From contig NZ_JACIJK010000001.1 in the NCBI RefSeq assembly GCF_014199305.1, positions 468,023 to 532,022 of the forward strand: 64,000 nucleotides of DNA, written 5' to 3'. This document shows, piece after piece, positions 24,161 through 33,804 of the stretch. Origin of the DNA: Sphingomonas aerophila (lineage in GTDB: Bacteria; Pseudomonadota; Alphaproteobacteria; Sphingomonadales; Sphingomonadaceae). Made by a program: the position numbers and the translations under genes. A model generated the notes under the pieces. It did not search any database. It was given only the letters and a program-made list of their open reading frames with translations, and had not been told where the DNA came from. Every line of letters begins with the position of its first letter. Within the stretch, counting starts at the first letter, position 1.

Positions 24161-25852
24161 TCAGTGATCCTTGCCGCCGTCGATCACCGGCAGCGTTTCG
24201 AACTGGTGGAACGGTGGCGGGCTCGACAGCGTCCACTCCAGCGTCGTTGCGCCTTCGCCCCACGGGTTATCAGGCGCCTTCTTGCCGGCGAGGAGCGACC
24301 AGATCAGGTTGACGAAGAAGATCGCCATGCCTGCAGCCATGATCTCGTAACCGTGGCTCGCCAGCGCGTTCCACGTCGAATAGGCGTCCGGATAGTCCGG
24401 ATAACGACGTGGCATGCCCTGCAGGCCCAGGAAGTGCATCGGAAAGAACAAAATGTTCACTCCGACAAAGAACACCCAGAAATGCAGCTGGCCGAGGAAC
24501 TCGTTGTACATTTTCCCGCTCATCTTCGGGAACCAATAATAGAAGCCGGCGAACAGCGCGAACACGGCACCCAGCGACAGCACGTAATGGAAGTGCGCCA
24601 CGACGTAATAGGTGTCCTGCATGTAGTCGTCGACGCCGCCATTCGCGAGCACCACGCCCGTGACGCCACCAACGGTGAACATGAAGATGAAGCCGATCGC
24701 CCAGACCATCGGGGTCGGGAAGCGAAGCGAACCGCCCCACATGGTCGCGATCCAGGAGAAGATCTTGATGCCGGTCGGCACCGCGATGACCATGGTTGCG
24801 GCGGTGAAGTACATCTTGGTGTTTACGCTTAGGCCGGTCGCGAACATGTGGTGGGCCCACACGACGAAGCCGACGACGCCGATCGCGACCATTGCATAGG
24901 CCATGCCGAGATAGCCGAACACCGGCTTGCGGCTGAAGGTGGCGATGATCTGGCTGACCATGCCGAAGCCCGGCAGGATCATGATGTACACTTCGGGGTG
25001 GCCGAAGAACCAGAACAGGTGCTGGAACAGCACCGGATCGCCACCGCCGGCCGGATCAAAGAAAGTGGTGCCGAAATTGCGGTCGGTCAGCAGCATGGTG
25101 ATCGCCGCGGCGAGCACCGGCAGCGCCAGCAGCAGCAGGAACGCGGTGACCAGCACCGACCAGACGAACAGCGGCATCTTGTGCAGGGTCATGCCCGGCG
25201 CGCGCATGTTAAAGATGGTGGTGATGAAGTTGATCGCGCCCAGGATCGACGACGCACCCGCAAGGTGGAGCGACAGGATCGCCATGTCCACGCTTGGCCC
25301 AGGCTCGCCATAGGTCGAGAGCGGGGCATAGATCGTCCAGCCCGTGCCTGCACCGCCGCCCACGAATGGCGAAGCGAGCAGCAGCGTGAAGGCCGGGATC
25401 AGCAGCCAGAAGCTGATGTTGTTCATGCGCGGGAACGCCATGTCGGGCGCACCGATCATGATCGGCACGAACCAGTTGCCGAACCCGCCAATCATGGCCG
25501 GCATGACCATGAAGAACACCATGATCAGGCCGTGAGCGGTGATCAGCACGTTCCACAGGTGAAGCGACTGGTCGAGGCTCTGCTCGCCACCATGGATCAT
25601 GCTGGCCCAGGTGCCGAGATACTGGATACCCGGATGGGCGAGCTCGGCCCGCATCAGGCCCGAAATCGCGCCACCGATGATCCCCGCGACGATCGCGAAG
25701 ATCAGGTACAGCGTCCCGATGTCCTTGTGGTTGGTGGACATGAACCAGCGCGCGAAGAACGCCGGCTTGTGATCGGCATCATGGTGATGCTCGTGATCGT
25801 GCGCCTGGAACGGCGACATCGATCCCTGGGGGTGGAGAGCAGTATCGGTCAT
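24161..25852 (-). CDS. ctaD: Cytochrome c oxidase subunit I (aa3 type)
   Basis: This is the catalytic heme-copper subunit of the respiratory terminal oxidase, an inner-membrane proton pump. The 563-residue protein has twelve membrane helices. Visible ligands and motifs are [20 protein letters not shown] with the CuB histidine and the crosslinked Tyr, [11 protein letters not shown] with the two further CuB histidines, and [21 protein letters not shown] near the heme histidines. The D-channel Asn/Asp segment ([26 protein letters not shown]) is present. It follows ctaC by 6 nt. Subunit III and the ctaB/ctaG assembly genes do not follow within the window. Confidence 0.98.
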   Translation of the reverse strand: MTDTALHPQGSMSPFQAHDHEHHHDADHKPAFFARWFMSTNHKDIGTLYLIFAIVAGIIGGAISGLMRAELAHPGIQYLGTWASMIHGGEQSLDQSLHLWNVLITAHGLIMVFFMVMPAMIGGFGNWFVPIMIGAPDMAFPRMNNISFWLLIPAFTLLLASPFVGGGAGTGWTIYAPLSTYGEPGPSVDMAILSLHLAGASSILGAINFITTIFNMRAPGMTLHKMPLFVWSVLVTAFLLLLALPVLAAAITMLLTDRNFGTTFFDPAGGGDPVLFQHLFWFFGHPEVYIMILPGFGMVSQIIATFSRKPVFGYLGMAYAMVAIGVVGFVVWAHHMFATGLSVNTKMYFTAATMVIAVPTGIKIFSWIATMWGGSLRFPTPMVWAIGFIFMFTVGGVTGVVLANGGVDDYMQDTYYVVAHFHYVLSLGAVFALFAGFYYWFPKMSGKMYNEFLGQLHFWVFFVGVNILFFPMHFLGLQGMPRRYPDYPDAYSTWNALASHGYEIMAAGMAIFFVNLIWSLLAGKKAPDNPWGEGATTLEWTLSSPPPFHQFETLPVIDGGKDH

Positions 25853-25858
25853 GATCTC

Positions 25859-27094
25859 TTACATTCCAGCGTTGCCGGCACCGGTCCGGTTGTTGGTGGC
25901 GCCCTGCGGAGTGGCGGGAAGGGGCTTGGTCGCGGGGTCGAGGCCTGCCGGTGGCGTCGCGAACTCGCCCGCCTTTTCGGTCGGATTGGCGTCCGCGCCC
26001 GGCTGCGGAATGACCTTGTCCGATGACTTGGCGGTGCCGTCGGCATTGCGGCCCGGCATGGTGCCGCCCTTGGCACGAACCCAGGCAGCGAACTGCGCCG
26101 GCGGAACGGCCTCCACCGCGATCGGCATGAACGCGTGGCGCGGGCCGCACAGTTCGGAGCACTGGCCGAAATACAGGCCCGGTCGCTCGATGGTGAAGCT
26201 CGACTCGTTCAGGCGGCCCGGGATCGCGTCCAGCTTCATCCAGAATGCAGGGATCGCCCAGCTGTGGATCACGTCGTTGGACGTGGTGATCAGGCGGATG
26301 GGCACGCCCACCGGCAGAACGACGCGGTTGTCGGCGGCCAACAGGCGGGGGCCGTCGGCATCGGTGCGGAACCGCTCACCGGCTGCGACCTGATCCTTTT
26401 CCTTGAGCATGTTGGCGGTGATCTCGAACCCACCATTGTCCGGGTACTGGTAAGTCCAGTACCACTGGTTGCCGATCGCCTTCAGCGTCACGGCGCCCGC
26501 CGGAGCAGGCTTGAACTGCGCCTGGAGCAGACCAATCGACGGGATCGCGATCGCGACCAGGATCGCCACCGGGGCGAGCGTCCAGATCACCTCGATCGCG
26601 GTGTTGTGGCTGGTCTTGGACGGAACGGGGTTTGCCGCCTGACGAAAGCGGATCACTACCCAGATCAGCAGCGCCAGCACGAACAACGAAATGATCGTGA
26701 TCAGCGGGAACAGGATCTTGTTGTGGAACCAGTAAGCGAACTGGCCATTGCGCGTGACCTGCGGCTGAATGTCGAACATGCCGTCGGTCGGCCGGCCAAT
26801 GTTGCGGCCGTCCGGACCCGCCTTGTTCACCTCTGCCGAGGACATGGCGGGCGCGCCGTCCATGGCGAGTGCCGGCGAGGCGGCATCGGCCGGCGGGGTC
26901 GCGCTGGCGGTGGTCGGCGCGACGTTCGACACGTTGCCGGGAGCCGCCGCAGCCTGCTGGCCAGGATCGGTGCCCTGCACGGCTGGCGCTGCCGCCTGCG
27001 GCGCCGCCTGGACGGCGGCGGAAAGCCCCGCCACCGCGAGCCCCGCGGCGATCACGATCCCCTTCAACCCCATCATGCCCATGCGCATCAACAT
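25859..27094 (-). CDS. ctaC: Cytochrome c oxidase subunit II
   Basis: This subunit carries the CuA centre that receives electrons from cytochrome c. The 411-residue product has a signal peptide (about 1-30) and an unusually long Ala/Pro/Gln-rich linker (about 31-105). Two membrane helices follow ([22 protein letters not shown] and [23 protein letters not shown]), then a cupredoxin domain with CuA site [16 protein letters not shown] and the upstream [11 protein letters not shown] histidine. A low-complexity tail follows. Several in-frame ATGs lie at the start (27094, 27088, 27082, 27076), so the exact N terminus is uncertain. It is first in the ctaC-ctaD operon. Confidence 0.96.
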   Translation of the reverse strand: MLMRMGMMGLKGIVIAAGLAVAGLSAAVQAAPQAAAPAVQGTDPGQQAAAAPGNVSNVAPTTASATPPADAASPALAMDGAPAMSSAEVNKAGPDGRNIGRPTDGMFDIQPQVTRNGQFAYWFHNKILFPLITIISLFVLALLIWVVIRFRQAANPVPSKTSHNTAIEVIWTLAPVAILVAIAIPSIGLLQAQFKPAPAGAVTLKAIGNQWYWTYQYPDNGGFEITANMLKEKDQVAAGERFRTDADGPRLLAADNRVVLPVGVPIRLITTSNDVIHSWAIPAFWMKLDAIPGRLNESSFTIERPGLYFGQCSELCGPRHAFMPIAVEAVPPAQFAAWVRAKGGTMPGRNADGTAKSSDKVIPQPGADANPTEKAGEFATPPAGLDPATKPLPATPQGATNNRTGAGNAGM

Positions 27095-27293
27095 CCCAGT
27101 ACCGGTTCGACCAAGGCCGCATGCTGGCGACCTTTTTCGGACGCAGGCGCGCCCGTTTGGGCAAGGCCTATACGCTGGGGGTGTTCCAGCCTCAAGCCAT
27201 CGGGCGCACAATCTCGCGAGCTGGTGCTTTGCGTTGCGCGGACGGGACCTGCGCCTTAGATGCGGCCCCATCCGCAGCCAGGGACGCGTGCGC

Positions 27294-27878
27294 ATGACCG
27301 ATGATGAAGTGCTGGCTGAATTCCGTGCGGCCGATGCACTGCTGGAAGGGCATTTCATCCTGTCATCGGGGTTGCGGTCGTCGCGGTACCTGCAATGCGC
27401 CCGGGTGCTGATGGACCCGGCACGCGGTGCCCGGCTGGCACAAGCGCTCGCCGCGCGATTGCCGGACGAGGTGCGGGGCGCGATCACGGCAGTGGTGTCG
27501 CCGGCCATGGGCGGGGTGATCGCCGGGCATGAAATGGCGCGCGCGCTGGAAGTCGAGGCCATGTTCCTGGAGCGGCCGGAAGGTACCTTCGAGCTGCGCC
27601 GCGGGTTTCGCCTGGCGCCCGGGCAGAAAGTGCTAATGATGGAGGATGTGGTCACCACCGGCCTGTCATCGCGTGAAGCCATCGCCGCGATCGCGCGCGC
27701 CGGGGGTGAGACGGTGGCCGCGGCGGCGCTGGTAGACCGGTCGGACGGCCAAGCGGACCTGGGCGTGCCATTCTTCCCGCTGGTTCGCTTGTCGGTACCC
27801 GCCTACGCCCCCGACGCGCTGCCGCCCGAGTTGCAGGCGATCCCGGCGGTCAAGCCGGGGAGCCGCGCCGCAGCATGA
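27294..27878 (+). CDS. pyrE: Orotate phosphoribosyltransferase
   Basis: PyrE joins orotate and PRPP to form OMP in pyrimidine synthesis. The 194-residue product shows the orotate-site segment [21 protein letters not shown], the [19 protein letters not shown] loop, and the PRPP motif [17 protein letters not shown] (about 119-135). The open frame extends upstream but the ATG at 27294 gives the normal N terminus. It diverges from ctaC across about 200 nt and starts an overlapping run with pdxJ, acpS, lepB and a permease gene; its stop overlaps the pdxJ start by 4 nt. Confidence 0.95.
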   Translation: MTDDEVLAEFRAADALLEGHFILSSGLRSSRYLQCARVLMDPARGARLAQALAARLPDEVRGAITAVVSPAMGGVIAGHEMARALEVEAMFLERPEGTFELRRGFRLAPGQKVLMMEDVVTTGLSSREAIAAIARAGGETVAAAALVDRSDGQADLGVPFFPLVRLSVPAYAPDALPPELQAIPAVKPGSRAAA

Positions 27879-28642
27879 GCCGATCGCTGCGCCTGGGGGT
27901 CAACATCGACCATGTCGCCACCGTTCGCAACGCGCGCGGCGGCGCCTATCCGGACCCGGTACGAGCCGCGCTGCTGGCGGTCGAGGCGGGCGCTGACGGC
28001 ATCACCGCCCATCTGCGTGAGGATCGGCGGCACATCACCGATCACGACATTGCGCGGCTGAGCAAACAGCTCACCGTACCGCTCAACCTGGAGATGGCGG
28101 CAACGGAGGAGATGCTGAGCATCGCGTTGCGTCATCGTCCGCACGCGGCCTGCATCGTCCCCGAGAAGCGCGAGGAACGTACAACCGAGGGCGGGATCGA
28201 TGCCGCCGGGCAGCGCGAGCGGCTGGCGCCCATGATGGCGGCATTGGCGCAAGCGGGGGTGCGTGTGTCCTTGTTCATCGAGCCCGACCCGCGCCAGATC
28301 GAGGCAGCGGTGCACCTCCGCGCGCCGGTCGTGGAACTTCATACCGGTCGTTATGCGGAGCTTGGCGGCATCCAGGATGCCGAACTCGCAGCTGACGAAT
28401 TGCGCCGCCTCGCCGACGCAGCCGCGCTGGCCGCTAAGAACGGGATAGAGGTTCATGCCGGCCACGGCCTGACCTATGACAATGTCGGCCCCATCGCCGC
28501 GATCCCGCAGGTGCGCGAGCTGAACATCGGCCATTTCCTGATCGGCGAAGCGTTGTTCGTCGGGCTTGCGGACAGCGTACGGCAGATGCGTGGGGCGATG
28601 GACGACGCGCGTGGGCCCGAGGCGGAAGGCGCGATCGGGTGA
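27875..28642 (+). CDS. pdxJ: Pyridoxine 5'-phosphate synthase
   Basis: PdxJ condenses 1-deoxyxylulose 5-phosphate with 3-amino-2-oxopropyl phosphate, the last step of de novo vitamin B6 synthesis. The 255-residue TIM-barrel protein begins with the family signature [17 protein letters not shown] and retains [37 protein letters not shown] and the C-terminal [36 protein letters not shown]. It overlaps both neighbours by 4 nt. The pdxJ-acpS pairing is conserved across proteobacteria. Confidence 0.97.
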   Translation: MSRSLRLGVNIDHVATVRNARGGAYPDPVRAALLAVEAGADGITAHLREDRRHITDHDIARLSKQLTVPLNLEMAATEEMLSIALRHRPHAACIVPEKREERTTEGGIDAAGQRERLAPMMAALAQAGVRVSLFIEPDPRQIEAAVHLRAPVVELHTGRYAELGGIQDAELAADELRRLADAAALAAKNGIEVHAGHGLTYDNVGPIAAIPQVRELNIGHFLIGEALFVGLADSVRQMRGAMDDARGPEAEGAIG

Positions 28643-29046
28643 TCATCGGGCTCGGTTCAGACTTGTGCTCGATTGAGCGGATCCAGTCGTCGCTCGACCG
28701 GTTCGGCGAGCGTTTCGAGCAGCGCTGCTTCACCGATGCCGAGCTGGCGCGGGCGAACAAGCGTCCGTTCACCAGGGCGGCCACGCTGGCCAAGCGCTTT
28801 GCCGCGAAGGAAGCCTTTTCCAAGGCGGTCGGCACCGGGTTCAAGCAGGGCGTGTTCTTGCGCGACATCGGCGTCGTGAACCTGCCCTCGGGCGCCCCGA
28901 CACTGCGGCTGACCGGCGGCGCAAAGGCAAGGCTTGACGCATTGGTACCACATGCCCACGCCGCAATCGTTCACCTTACCATGACCGACGATCATCCCTG
29001 GGCCCAGGCCCTGGTGCTGATCGAGGCCCGACCGGAACACCCTTGA
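28639..29046 (+). CDS. acpS: Holo-[acyl-carrier-protein] synthase
   Basis: AcpS transfers the phosphopantetheine arm from CoA to acyl carrier protein. At 135 residues the length is typical. The magnesium/CoA-binding motifs are [13 protein letters not shown] at the N terminus (catalytic Asp8 region) and [16 protein letters not shown] in the middle. The GTG start overlaps the pdxJ stop, and the stop codon directly abuts the lepB ATG. The gene order pdxJ-acpS-lepB is widely conserved in alphaproteobacteria. Confidence 0.97.
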   Translation: MIIGLGSDLCSIERIQSSLDRFGERFEQRCFTDAELARANKRPFTRAATLAKRFAAKEAFSKAVGTGFKQGVFLRDIGVVNLPSGAPTLRLTGGAKARLDALVPHAHAAIVHLTMTDDHPWAQALVLIEARPEHP

Positions 29047-30015
29047 ATGAAGGACGCCCTGTTGAACCGCGACGAAACGCCGGCGCCATTGCCGGATAAG
29101 GCGGAAGCCGACCGGGGCGGGGGCGCCGGAACGACGGAGCGCGGCCGCGGCGCGCGCTGGTGGGCCGAAATCGTTGGCGTGTTCTGGCTGTTGCTGATCG
29201 TGCTCGGCTTTCACAGCTTCATCGCCAAGCCCTTCTATATACCGTCCGAATCGATGCTGCCCGGCTTGCGCGTCGGGGACCGGCTGGTGGTGACCAAGTT
29301 CGCTTATGGCTGGAGCTTCGTGTCGCCGACGATCCCCAATCCGGCTGCGATCGTTCGTAGCCTCGTGTTGCGCCAGCCCGCGGATAGCTGGTCGGTTTCG
29401 CTGCCGGCGTGGCATGGACGGCTGCTGGGGCGCCTTCCGGTTCGGGGCGACGTGGTGATCGTGACCCCGCCTGGCACCAACAGCGATTATATCAAGCGCG
29501 TGATCGGCCTGCCGGGCGACCGGCTGGAGGTGCGTGGCGGCACAGTGTTGTTGAACAACAAGCCGGTTATGCGCGGTCCGATCCATTATCTCGACATCCC
29601 CGTCGACGTGAACAGCCCGTGTAACCCGATCGACTATCCAGATGCGCAGCTTCGTCGGCCCGACGGTACGTTGGTCTGCCACCTGCCACTGGTGACCGAG
29701 ACGCTGCCCAACGGCCGCCGCTATGACACGGTGGAACTGGGGCCAAGCCCGGGCGACGATTATGGCCCGATCACCATCCCGACCAATTATGTGTTCCTGA
29801 TGGGCGACAATCGCGACCGCTCTGCCGACAGCCGGTTCTCGAGCGCGGAACTGGGTCTGGGCGGTCCGGTGCCATATGAGAATATCGGCGGCCGGGCCGA
29901 GTTCGTGACATTTTCGCTCGACGGGCGGGCGACGCTCAACCCGCTGACCTGGCCGGGGTCGCTCCGCGCCGGGCGTGCGGGGAGGTCGCTTCACCCGGAA
30001 GACGTCACCTCGTGA
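29047..30015 (+). CDS. lepB: Signal peptidase I
   Basis: LepB removes signal peptides at the outer face of the inner membrane. The 322-residue product has a cytoplasmic N terminus rich in Gly/Arg, one membrane helix (about 40-60) and the Ser/Lys dyad: IPSESMLPGLRVGDRLVV with Ser69, and SDYIKRVIGLPGD with Lys150. The box E motif MGDNRDRSADSR is present. There is an additional ~25-residue segment between the Ser and Lys boxes (PTIPNPAAIVRSLVLRQPADSWSV), as seen in sphingomonads from memory. It overlaps the downstream permease gene by 4 nt. Confidence 0.96.
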   Translation: MKDALLNRDETPAPLPDKAEADRGGGAGTTERGRGARWWAEIVGVFWLLLIVLGFHSFIAKPFYIPSESMLPGLRVGDRLVVTKFAYGWSFVSPTIPNPAAIVRSLVLRQPADSWSVSLPAWHGRLLGRLPVRGDVVIVTPPGTNSDYIKRVIGLPGDRLEVRGGTVLLNNKPVMRGPIHYLDIPVDVNSPCNPIDYPDAQLRRPDGTLVCHLPLVTETLPNGRRYDTVELGPSPGDDYGPITIPTNYVFLMGDNRDRSADSRFSSAELGLGGPVPYENIGGRAEFVTFSLDGRATLNPLTWPGSLRAGRAGRSLHPEDVTS

Positions 30016-31103
30016 GCGACGGCGCGCCCGGTCACCCCGGCACCGTCGTCGCGGAGCCCGGCCCCAACGAGCTGCGCGATCCGACGGTCCGTACCGAGCT
30101 GAAGCGGGCGGGCGTGTGGTTCGGCGTGGCCGTCGCGATCGCGCTGGTGGTGTTGCTGATCCAGCCGTTGCTGGTGATATTTGCCGGCATCGTGTTCGCG
30201 GCCCTGCTGGATGGCGGCGTGCGCCTGCTTGGCCGCGTACTGCCGATCGGGCGGGGTTGGCGGTTGCTGATCGTCTGCCTGCTGGTGGTCGCGTTCCTGC
30301 TTGGCACCTTCTACCTGACGGGCGTGCAGGTGGTGCAGCAGGTGTCGCAGTTGCGCTCCACGCTAGAGGTTCAGACGGTGCGCTTCACGGGCTGGTTGTC
30401 GAACCAGGGCCTGATGCCCGGCGCGCAGGATGTCAGCGGCATCGCGCGCCAGGCTTTTGGCTCCGTCGGGCAGGTCACGTCCTGGGTCGGCACCGCGGTT
30501 GGCGCGATCACCACCTTGTTCATGATCATGGTGCTGGGACTATTCCTCGCCATGGACCCGCGCGTCTATGAGCGCGGGCTGCAATGGATGGTGCCAAGCG
30601 ACATGCGGCCGGAGTTCAGCCGCGTGATCGAGCGGATGGGCGTGACGCTGCGTCGGCTGCTTGCGGGCCGGCTGCTCGGCATGGCGGTCGAAGGCGTGCT
30701 GACCGCGGTGGTGCTGTTGATGGGCGGCGTGCCGATGGCGGCGCTGCTCGGCATCATTGCAGGCATCCTGGCTTTCATCCCCAACATCGGCGCGATCGTG
30801 ACCGGCGTTATCATGGTCGCGGTCGGCTTCAGTGCCGGTGTAGATACGGGACTATGGGCGATCGGCACTTACTTCGTGGTGCAGACCTTTGATGGTTACG
30901 TGGTCGTGCCGATGGTGGCCAAGCGCACTGTCGATCTGCCGCCGGCCCTGACGCTGGGCGTCCAGATCCTGGCGAGCGCGCTGCTGGGCATTATCGGCCT
31001 GGCACTCGCCGATCCTTTTACCGCCATGGTCAAGACGGCGCTCGAGCGTCGGGCCGAGCGGGCGGAGGAGCGCCACGGCGCCAAGGGTCAGCCGACCAGC
31101 TGA
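30012..31103 (+). CDS. PerM/AI-2E-type permease
   Basis: The 363-residue polytopic inner-membrane protein belongs to the AI-2 exporter/PerM superfamily. It has about eight membrane helices, including an N-terminal double helix (FGVAVAIALVVLLIQPLLVIFAGIVFAALL). The conserved loop is GVPMAALLGIIAGILAFIPNIGAIVTGVIM, followed by DGYVVVPMVAKRTVDLPPALTLGVQIL. The family exports small molecules or ions, and the substrate cannot be inferred. The GTG start overlaps lepB by 4 nt. Its 3' end overlaps the convergent glycosyltransferase gene by 16 nt. Confidence 0.88.
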   Translation: MSDGAPGHPGTVVAEPGPNELRDPTVRTELKRAGVWFGVAVAIALVVLLIQPLLVIFAGIVFAALLDGGVRLLGRVLPIGRGWRLLIVCLLVVAFLLGTFYLTGVQVVQQVSQLRSTLEVQTVRFTGWLSNQGLMPGAQDVSGIARQAFGSVGQVTSWVGTAVGAITTLFMIMVLGLFLAMDPRVYERGLQWMVPSDMRPEFSRVIERMGVTLRRLLAGRLLGMAVEGVLTAVVLLMGGVPMAALLGIIAGILAFIPNIGAIVTGVIMVAVGFSAGVDTGLWAIGTYFVVQTFDGYVVVPMVAKRTVDLPPALTLGVQILASALLGIIGLALADPFTAMVKTALERRAERAEERHGAKGQPTS

Positions 31104-32185
31104 TCGAAAAGCTGAAGGTAGCGCACCGCCGAGTCGGTGCCCGGTGGCGGCACGGCCGTGGGGCGGATCGCATCGGAACGCAGCCAGGTCTCAAGCGCGG
31201 CGACCAGCGCATCGGGGTCGTCGAGCGGCACGGCCGTGCCCAGCGCGGGGTCCGTCAGGATTTCATCGATCGCCAGTGTCGAGCGGGTGGCAACGACGGG
31301 CGTTCCGACCGACAGCGCTTCGTGGAGCACGCCCGGCACTCCTTCGAAATCACTTACCAGCGCCATCACCTCGGCGCGCGCCATGACGGGCAGCGGATCG
31401 GCGGCGTTGCCGGGCAGGAACACGCGATTCTGTAAACCCAGCGCGGCGAGCTGCGCTTCCAGCTCAGCGCGCCGTTCGCCTTCCCCCAGGATCAACAACG
31501 AAACGGTGGGGTCGGAGAGCCGGGGCAGGGCAGCGATCAGTCGGTCCCAGCGCTTCTGCGGCACCAGTCGGCCGACCCCGAGAACGAAGCGGCCCGATGG
31601 CAGCGGCGGCAAAGGCGCGCCCGCAATGGCGCGCGCGGGCGGGTTGGGAATGACGGCAACCCGGCCCGGCATCGCCATCAATTCCTCCGACTGACGGGCG
31701 GTTGCGTCCGTCATTGCCACTGCCCGGTCGAGAAAGCGGCGATGAAGGTCGAGCCACGCGCGATGGCCGGCCGCGACAAGCGCGCCATGGTCGACCCGCA
31801 CGGGGGCGTTCGACACCTTGCCGACGATCGGTGGGCAACGCCGGCCAAGGCGCAGCCGCGTCCAAGCCGCAACACTGGTGTAATGATTGCCGGGAATGAA
31901 GAGCAGGTCGGGGGCGAGCCGGCGCACGATCCGCGGCAATTCAAACAGGCGACGTATGCTGGCTCTGCCAAGCACCAATGTTTCGATCCCGTCCGGAAGC
32001 TCGGTCGCCAATGGCCCGTCGAGGCTACCCGCGACCAACGTGACCCGGCGCCCGGCCGCGATCCAACCAGCGGCCAAACGCAGGGCGGCACGCTCCACGC
32101 CGCCGCCCTTCAGATCCGTCGCCACCGTCATAATGTGGGAAGCGCCACGACGTTGCGTGTGGGCGTTAAGCTGTTGCGATCCCAT
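31088..32185 (-). CDS. Glycosyltransferase, GT4 family
   Basis: The 365-residue, GT-B fold protein resembles sugar transferases of surface polysaccharide synthesis. The N-terminal domain has the glycine loop ATDLKGGGVERAALRLAAGW. The C-terminal domain shows RFVLGVGRLVPQKRWDRLIAALPRL and the nucleotide-sugar site DFEGVPGVLHEALSVGTPVVAT, where the EX7E motif is EGVPGVLHE. No signal peptide or membrane helix, so it acts in the cytoplasm. The start could also be the ATG 18 codons later (MTVATDL). Substrate and acceptor are unknown. It diverges from the membrane protein gene next door. Confidence 0.88.
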   Translation of the reverse strand: MGSQQLNAHTQRRGASHIMTVATDLKGGGVERAALRLAAGWIAAGRRVTLVAGSLDGPLATELPDGIETLVLGRASIRRLFELPRIVRRLAPDLLFIPGNHYTSVAAWTRLRLGRRCPPIVGKVSNAPVRVDHGALVAAGHRAWLDLHRRFLDRAVAMTDATARQSEELMAMPGRVAVIPNPPARAIAGAPLPPLPSGRFVLGVGRLVPQKRWDRLIAALPRLSDPTVSLLILGEGERRAELEAQLAALGLQNRVFLPGNAADPLPVMARAEVMALVSDFEGVPGVLHEALSVGTPVVATRSTLAIDEILTDPALGTAVPLDDPDALVAALETWLRSDAIRPTAVPPPGTDSAVRYLQLFDQLVG

Positions 32186-32316
32186 GTGGCTGCCTTGCTC
32201 CAGCCCATATTGGCCCGCAAGGGAGCGCTTGCCGGCCGACACGCGTTTTCCACATGTGCATGCCCGACCGGCGGGGTTGACCAAAGGTGTTGCGTGATTC
32301 GTCCCAAGGCCCAGCG

Positions 32317-33273
32317 ATGACCAGCGCGCCCGGAATGGCGGACCCGTCCGCCGCGGAACGATTGATGCCGGTCGGCGACCTTGCCGGGCTGGAGCCGCTT
32401 CGATCCATCCACAGCCGCTGGCCCGCGGCGATCGGTGCCGTGCTGACGATCGCGATGCTGTATGGGCTGGCCCAAGAGCTGTTCGGGTCGGGTTTCGACA
32501 AGCTGCACCATTCGCTGCCGAACTCGCCCTGGTTCTACCTGGCATTCGGGCTGCTCTATATGTCGCCGCCCTTCTTTGATTTCGTCATCTTCCGGCGGCT
32601 ATGGGGCATCCCGATCGCCGGGCTGGCAGCGTTGATGAAGAAGCGCATCGCGAACGATGTGGTGCTGGGCTACTCGGGCGAGGCTTATTTCTATGCGTGG
32701 GCGCGCACGCGGGCGACCATGGTCGCGTCGCCCTTCGGCGCGGTAAAGGATGTCAGCATCCTGTCCGCCATCGCCGGCAATGCGATCACGCTGGGGATGG
32801 TCGCCTTGGCACTGCCGCTGGGACGTGGGTTGCTGACCCCGGACCAGTTCAAGACGGCGTTAGGGTCCGCCGCCATTACCCTTGCCATTTCCCTGCCGTT
32901 TCTTCTGTTCTCCCGCCGGGTCTTTTCGCTGCCCCGGCACCAGCTTTGGTCGGTGTTCGGCATCCATTGCCTGCGCTTGCTGTGCGGGTCGGTGCTGATT
33001 GCGCTCGCCTGGCATTTTGCGCTTCCGGGCGTGGGACTGGTCATGTGGCTGTTCCTGGCGGCAGCACGATTGCTGGTGTCCCGCCTGCCGCTGGTGCCCA
33101 ACAAGGACCTGCTGTTCGCCAATTTCGCGATCCTGTTGATCGGGCAAGGCCAGGCCGTGTCCGAACTGGTTGCGGTGACGGCCGGGCTGACGCTGCTTGT
33201 CCACGCGGTGCTTGCCGTTGCTTTTGCCGTGCAGGCCGGGGCCGGCGCCTGGTTTCGGCGCGCACGGGCGTGA
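32317..33273 (+). CDS. Polytopic membrane protein of unknown function
   Basis: I do not recognise the family with certainty. The 318-residue product has an N-terminal cytoplasmic stretch and about eight hydrophobic segments, with no signal peptide. Basic loops (RRLWGIPIAGLAALMKKR, FSRRVFSLPRHQ) point to a cytoplasmic orientation between helices. The general layout recalls integral membrane domains of lipid flippase/LPG-synthase type. The stop overlaps the start of the DUF2141 gene. Flanking glycosyltransferases suggest a role in envelope glycan or lipid assembly, by inference only. The ATG at 32317 was preferred; an upstream GTG/TTG would add 10 codons. Confidence 0.7.
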   Translation: MTSAPGMADPSAAERLMPVGDLAGLEPLRSIHSRWPAAIGAVLTIAMLYGLAQELFGSGFDKLHHSLPNSPWFYLAFGLLYMSPPFFDFVIFRRLWGIPIAGLAALMKKRIANDVVLGYSGEAYFYAWARTRATMVASPFGAVKDVSILSAIAGNAITLGMVALALPLGRGLLTPDQFKTALGSAAITLAISLPFLLFSRRVFSLPRHQLWSVFGIHCLRLLCGSVLIALAWHFALPGVGLVMWLFLAAARLLVSRLPLVPNKDLLFANFAILLIGQGQAVSELVAVTAGLTLLVHAVLAVAFAVQAGAGAWFRRARA

Positions 33274-33788
33274 GGGTGCATTGGTCGATGCTGCCAGTCG
33301 CGGCGGCGCTGCTGTGGGCGGCCCCCGGGAGCGCGCAGATCCTCGGCTCCGATGCCGACGCCTGCTCTCCGGGCCGGGGATCGGCGATCCAGGCGAACAT
33401 CACCGGGCTGAAGGACCGGACGGGCGAGCTGAAGCTGGAGCTTTACCCGGCGGACGAGGAAGACTTCCTGAAGGATGATCGCGACCTGATCCGCGAGGGC
33501 AAGCTGTTCCGGCGGGTGCGGGTGCCGACTCCCCCGGCAGGGTCGATCGCGATGTGCATTCGCGTGCCGCGTCCGGGGCGCTACGCGCTGTTGTTCACGC
33601 ATAGTCGCGACGGCAAGAACAAGTTCAGCATCTGGACGGACGGCGCAGGCTTCGCGACCAATCGTCGGCTTGGCCGGTCGCGGCCCAAGGTGGACGAGGC
33701 GATCGTCGACGTCGGGGGCGGTGTCGCGGTGGTGACCATCAAGGCCCAGTATCTGCGCGGCCTGGGCGGCTTCGGCTTCGCGGATTAG
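33270..33788 (+). CDS. Secreted DUF2141 domain protein
   Basis: The 172-residue product starts at a GTG overlapping the upstream stop by 4 nt and has a Sec signal peptide (MLPVAAALLWAAPGSAQ). The mature part is a small beta-sandwich of the DUF2141 type: IQANITGLKDRTGELKLELYPADEEDFL, FRRVRVPTPPAGSIAMCIRVPRPGRYALLFTHSRDGKNKFSIWTDGAGFATN, two lone cysteines, and a C-terminal strand ending GGFGFAD. It is predicted periplasmic or exported. The function of the family is unknown. Sphingomonads often carry it beside polysaccharide genes, as here. Confidence 0.83.
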   Translation: MRVHWSMLPVAAALLWAAPGSAQILGSDADACSPGRGSAIQANITGLKDRTGELKLELYPADEEDFLKDDRDLIREGKLFRRVRVPTPPAGSIAMCIRVPRPGRYALLFTHSRDGKNKFSIWTDGAGFATNRRLGRSRPKVDEAIVDVGGGVAVVTIKAQYLRGLGGFGFAD

Positions 33789-33804
33789 CGAGAGGCGCCG
33801 ACCC

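Noticed and set aside
24029..27259. Long plus-strand frames antisense to ctaC and ctaD
   Set aside because: Shadows of the oxidase genes; histidine/arginine-rich, no family match.
32601..33788. 395-residue plus frame spanning the polytopic membrane gene
   Set aside because: Only the part from the GTG at 33270 (DUF2141) is protein-like; upstream it is out of frame with the membrane protein.
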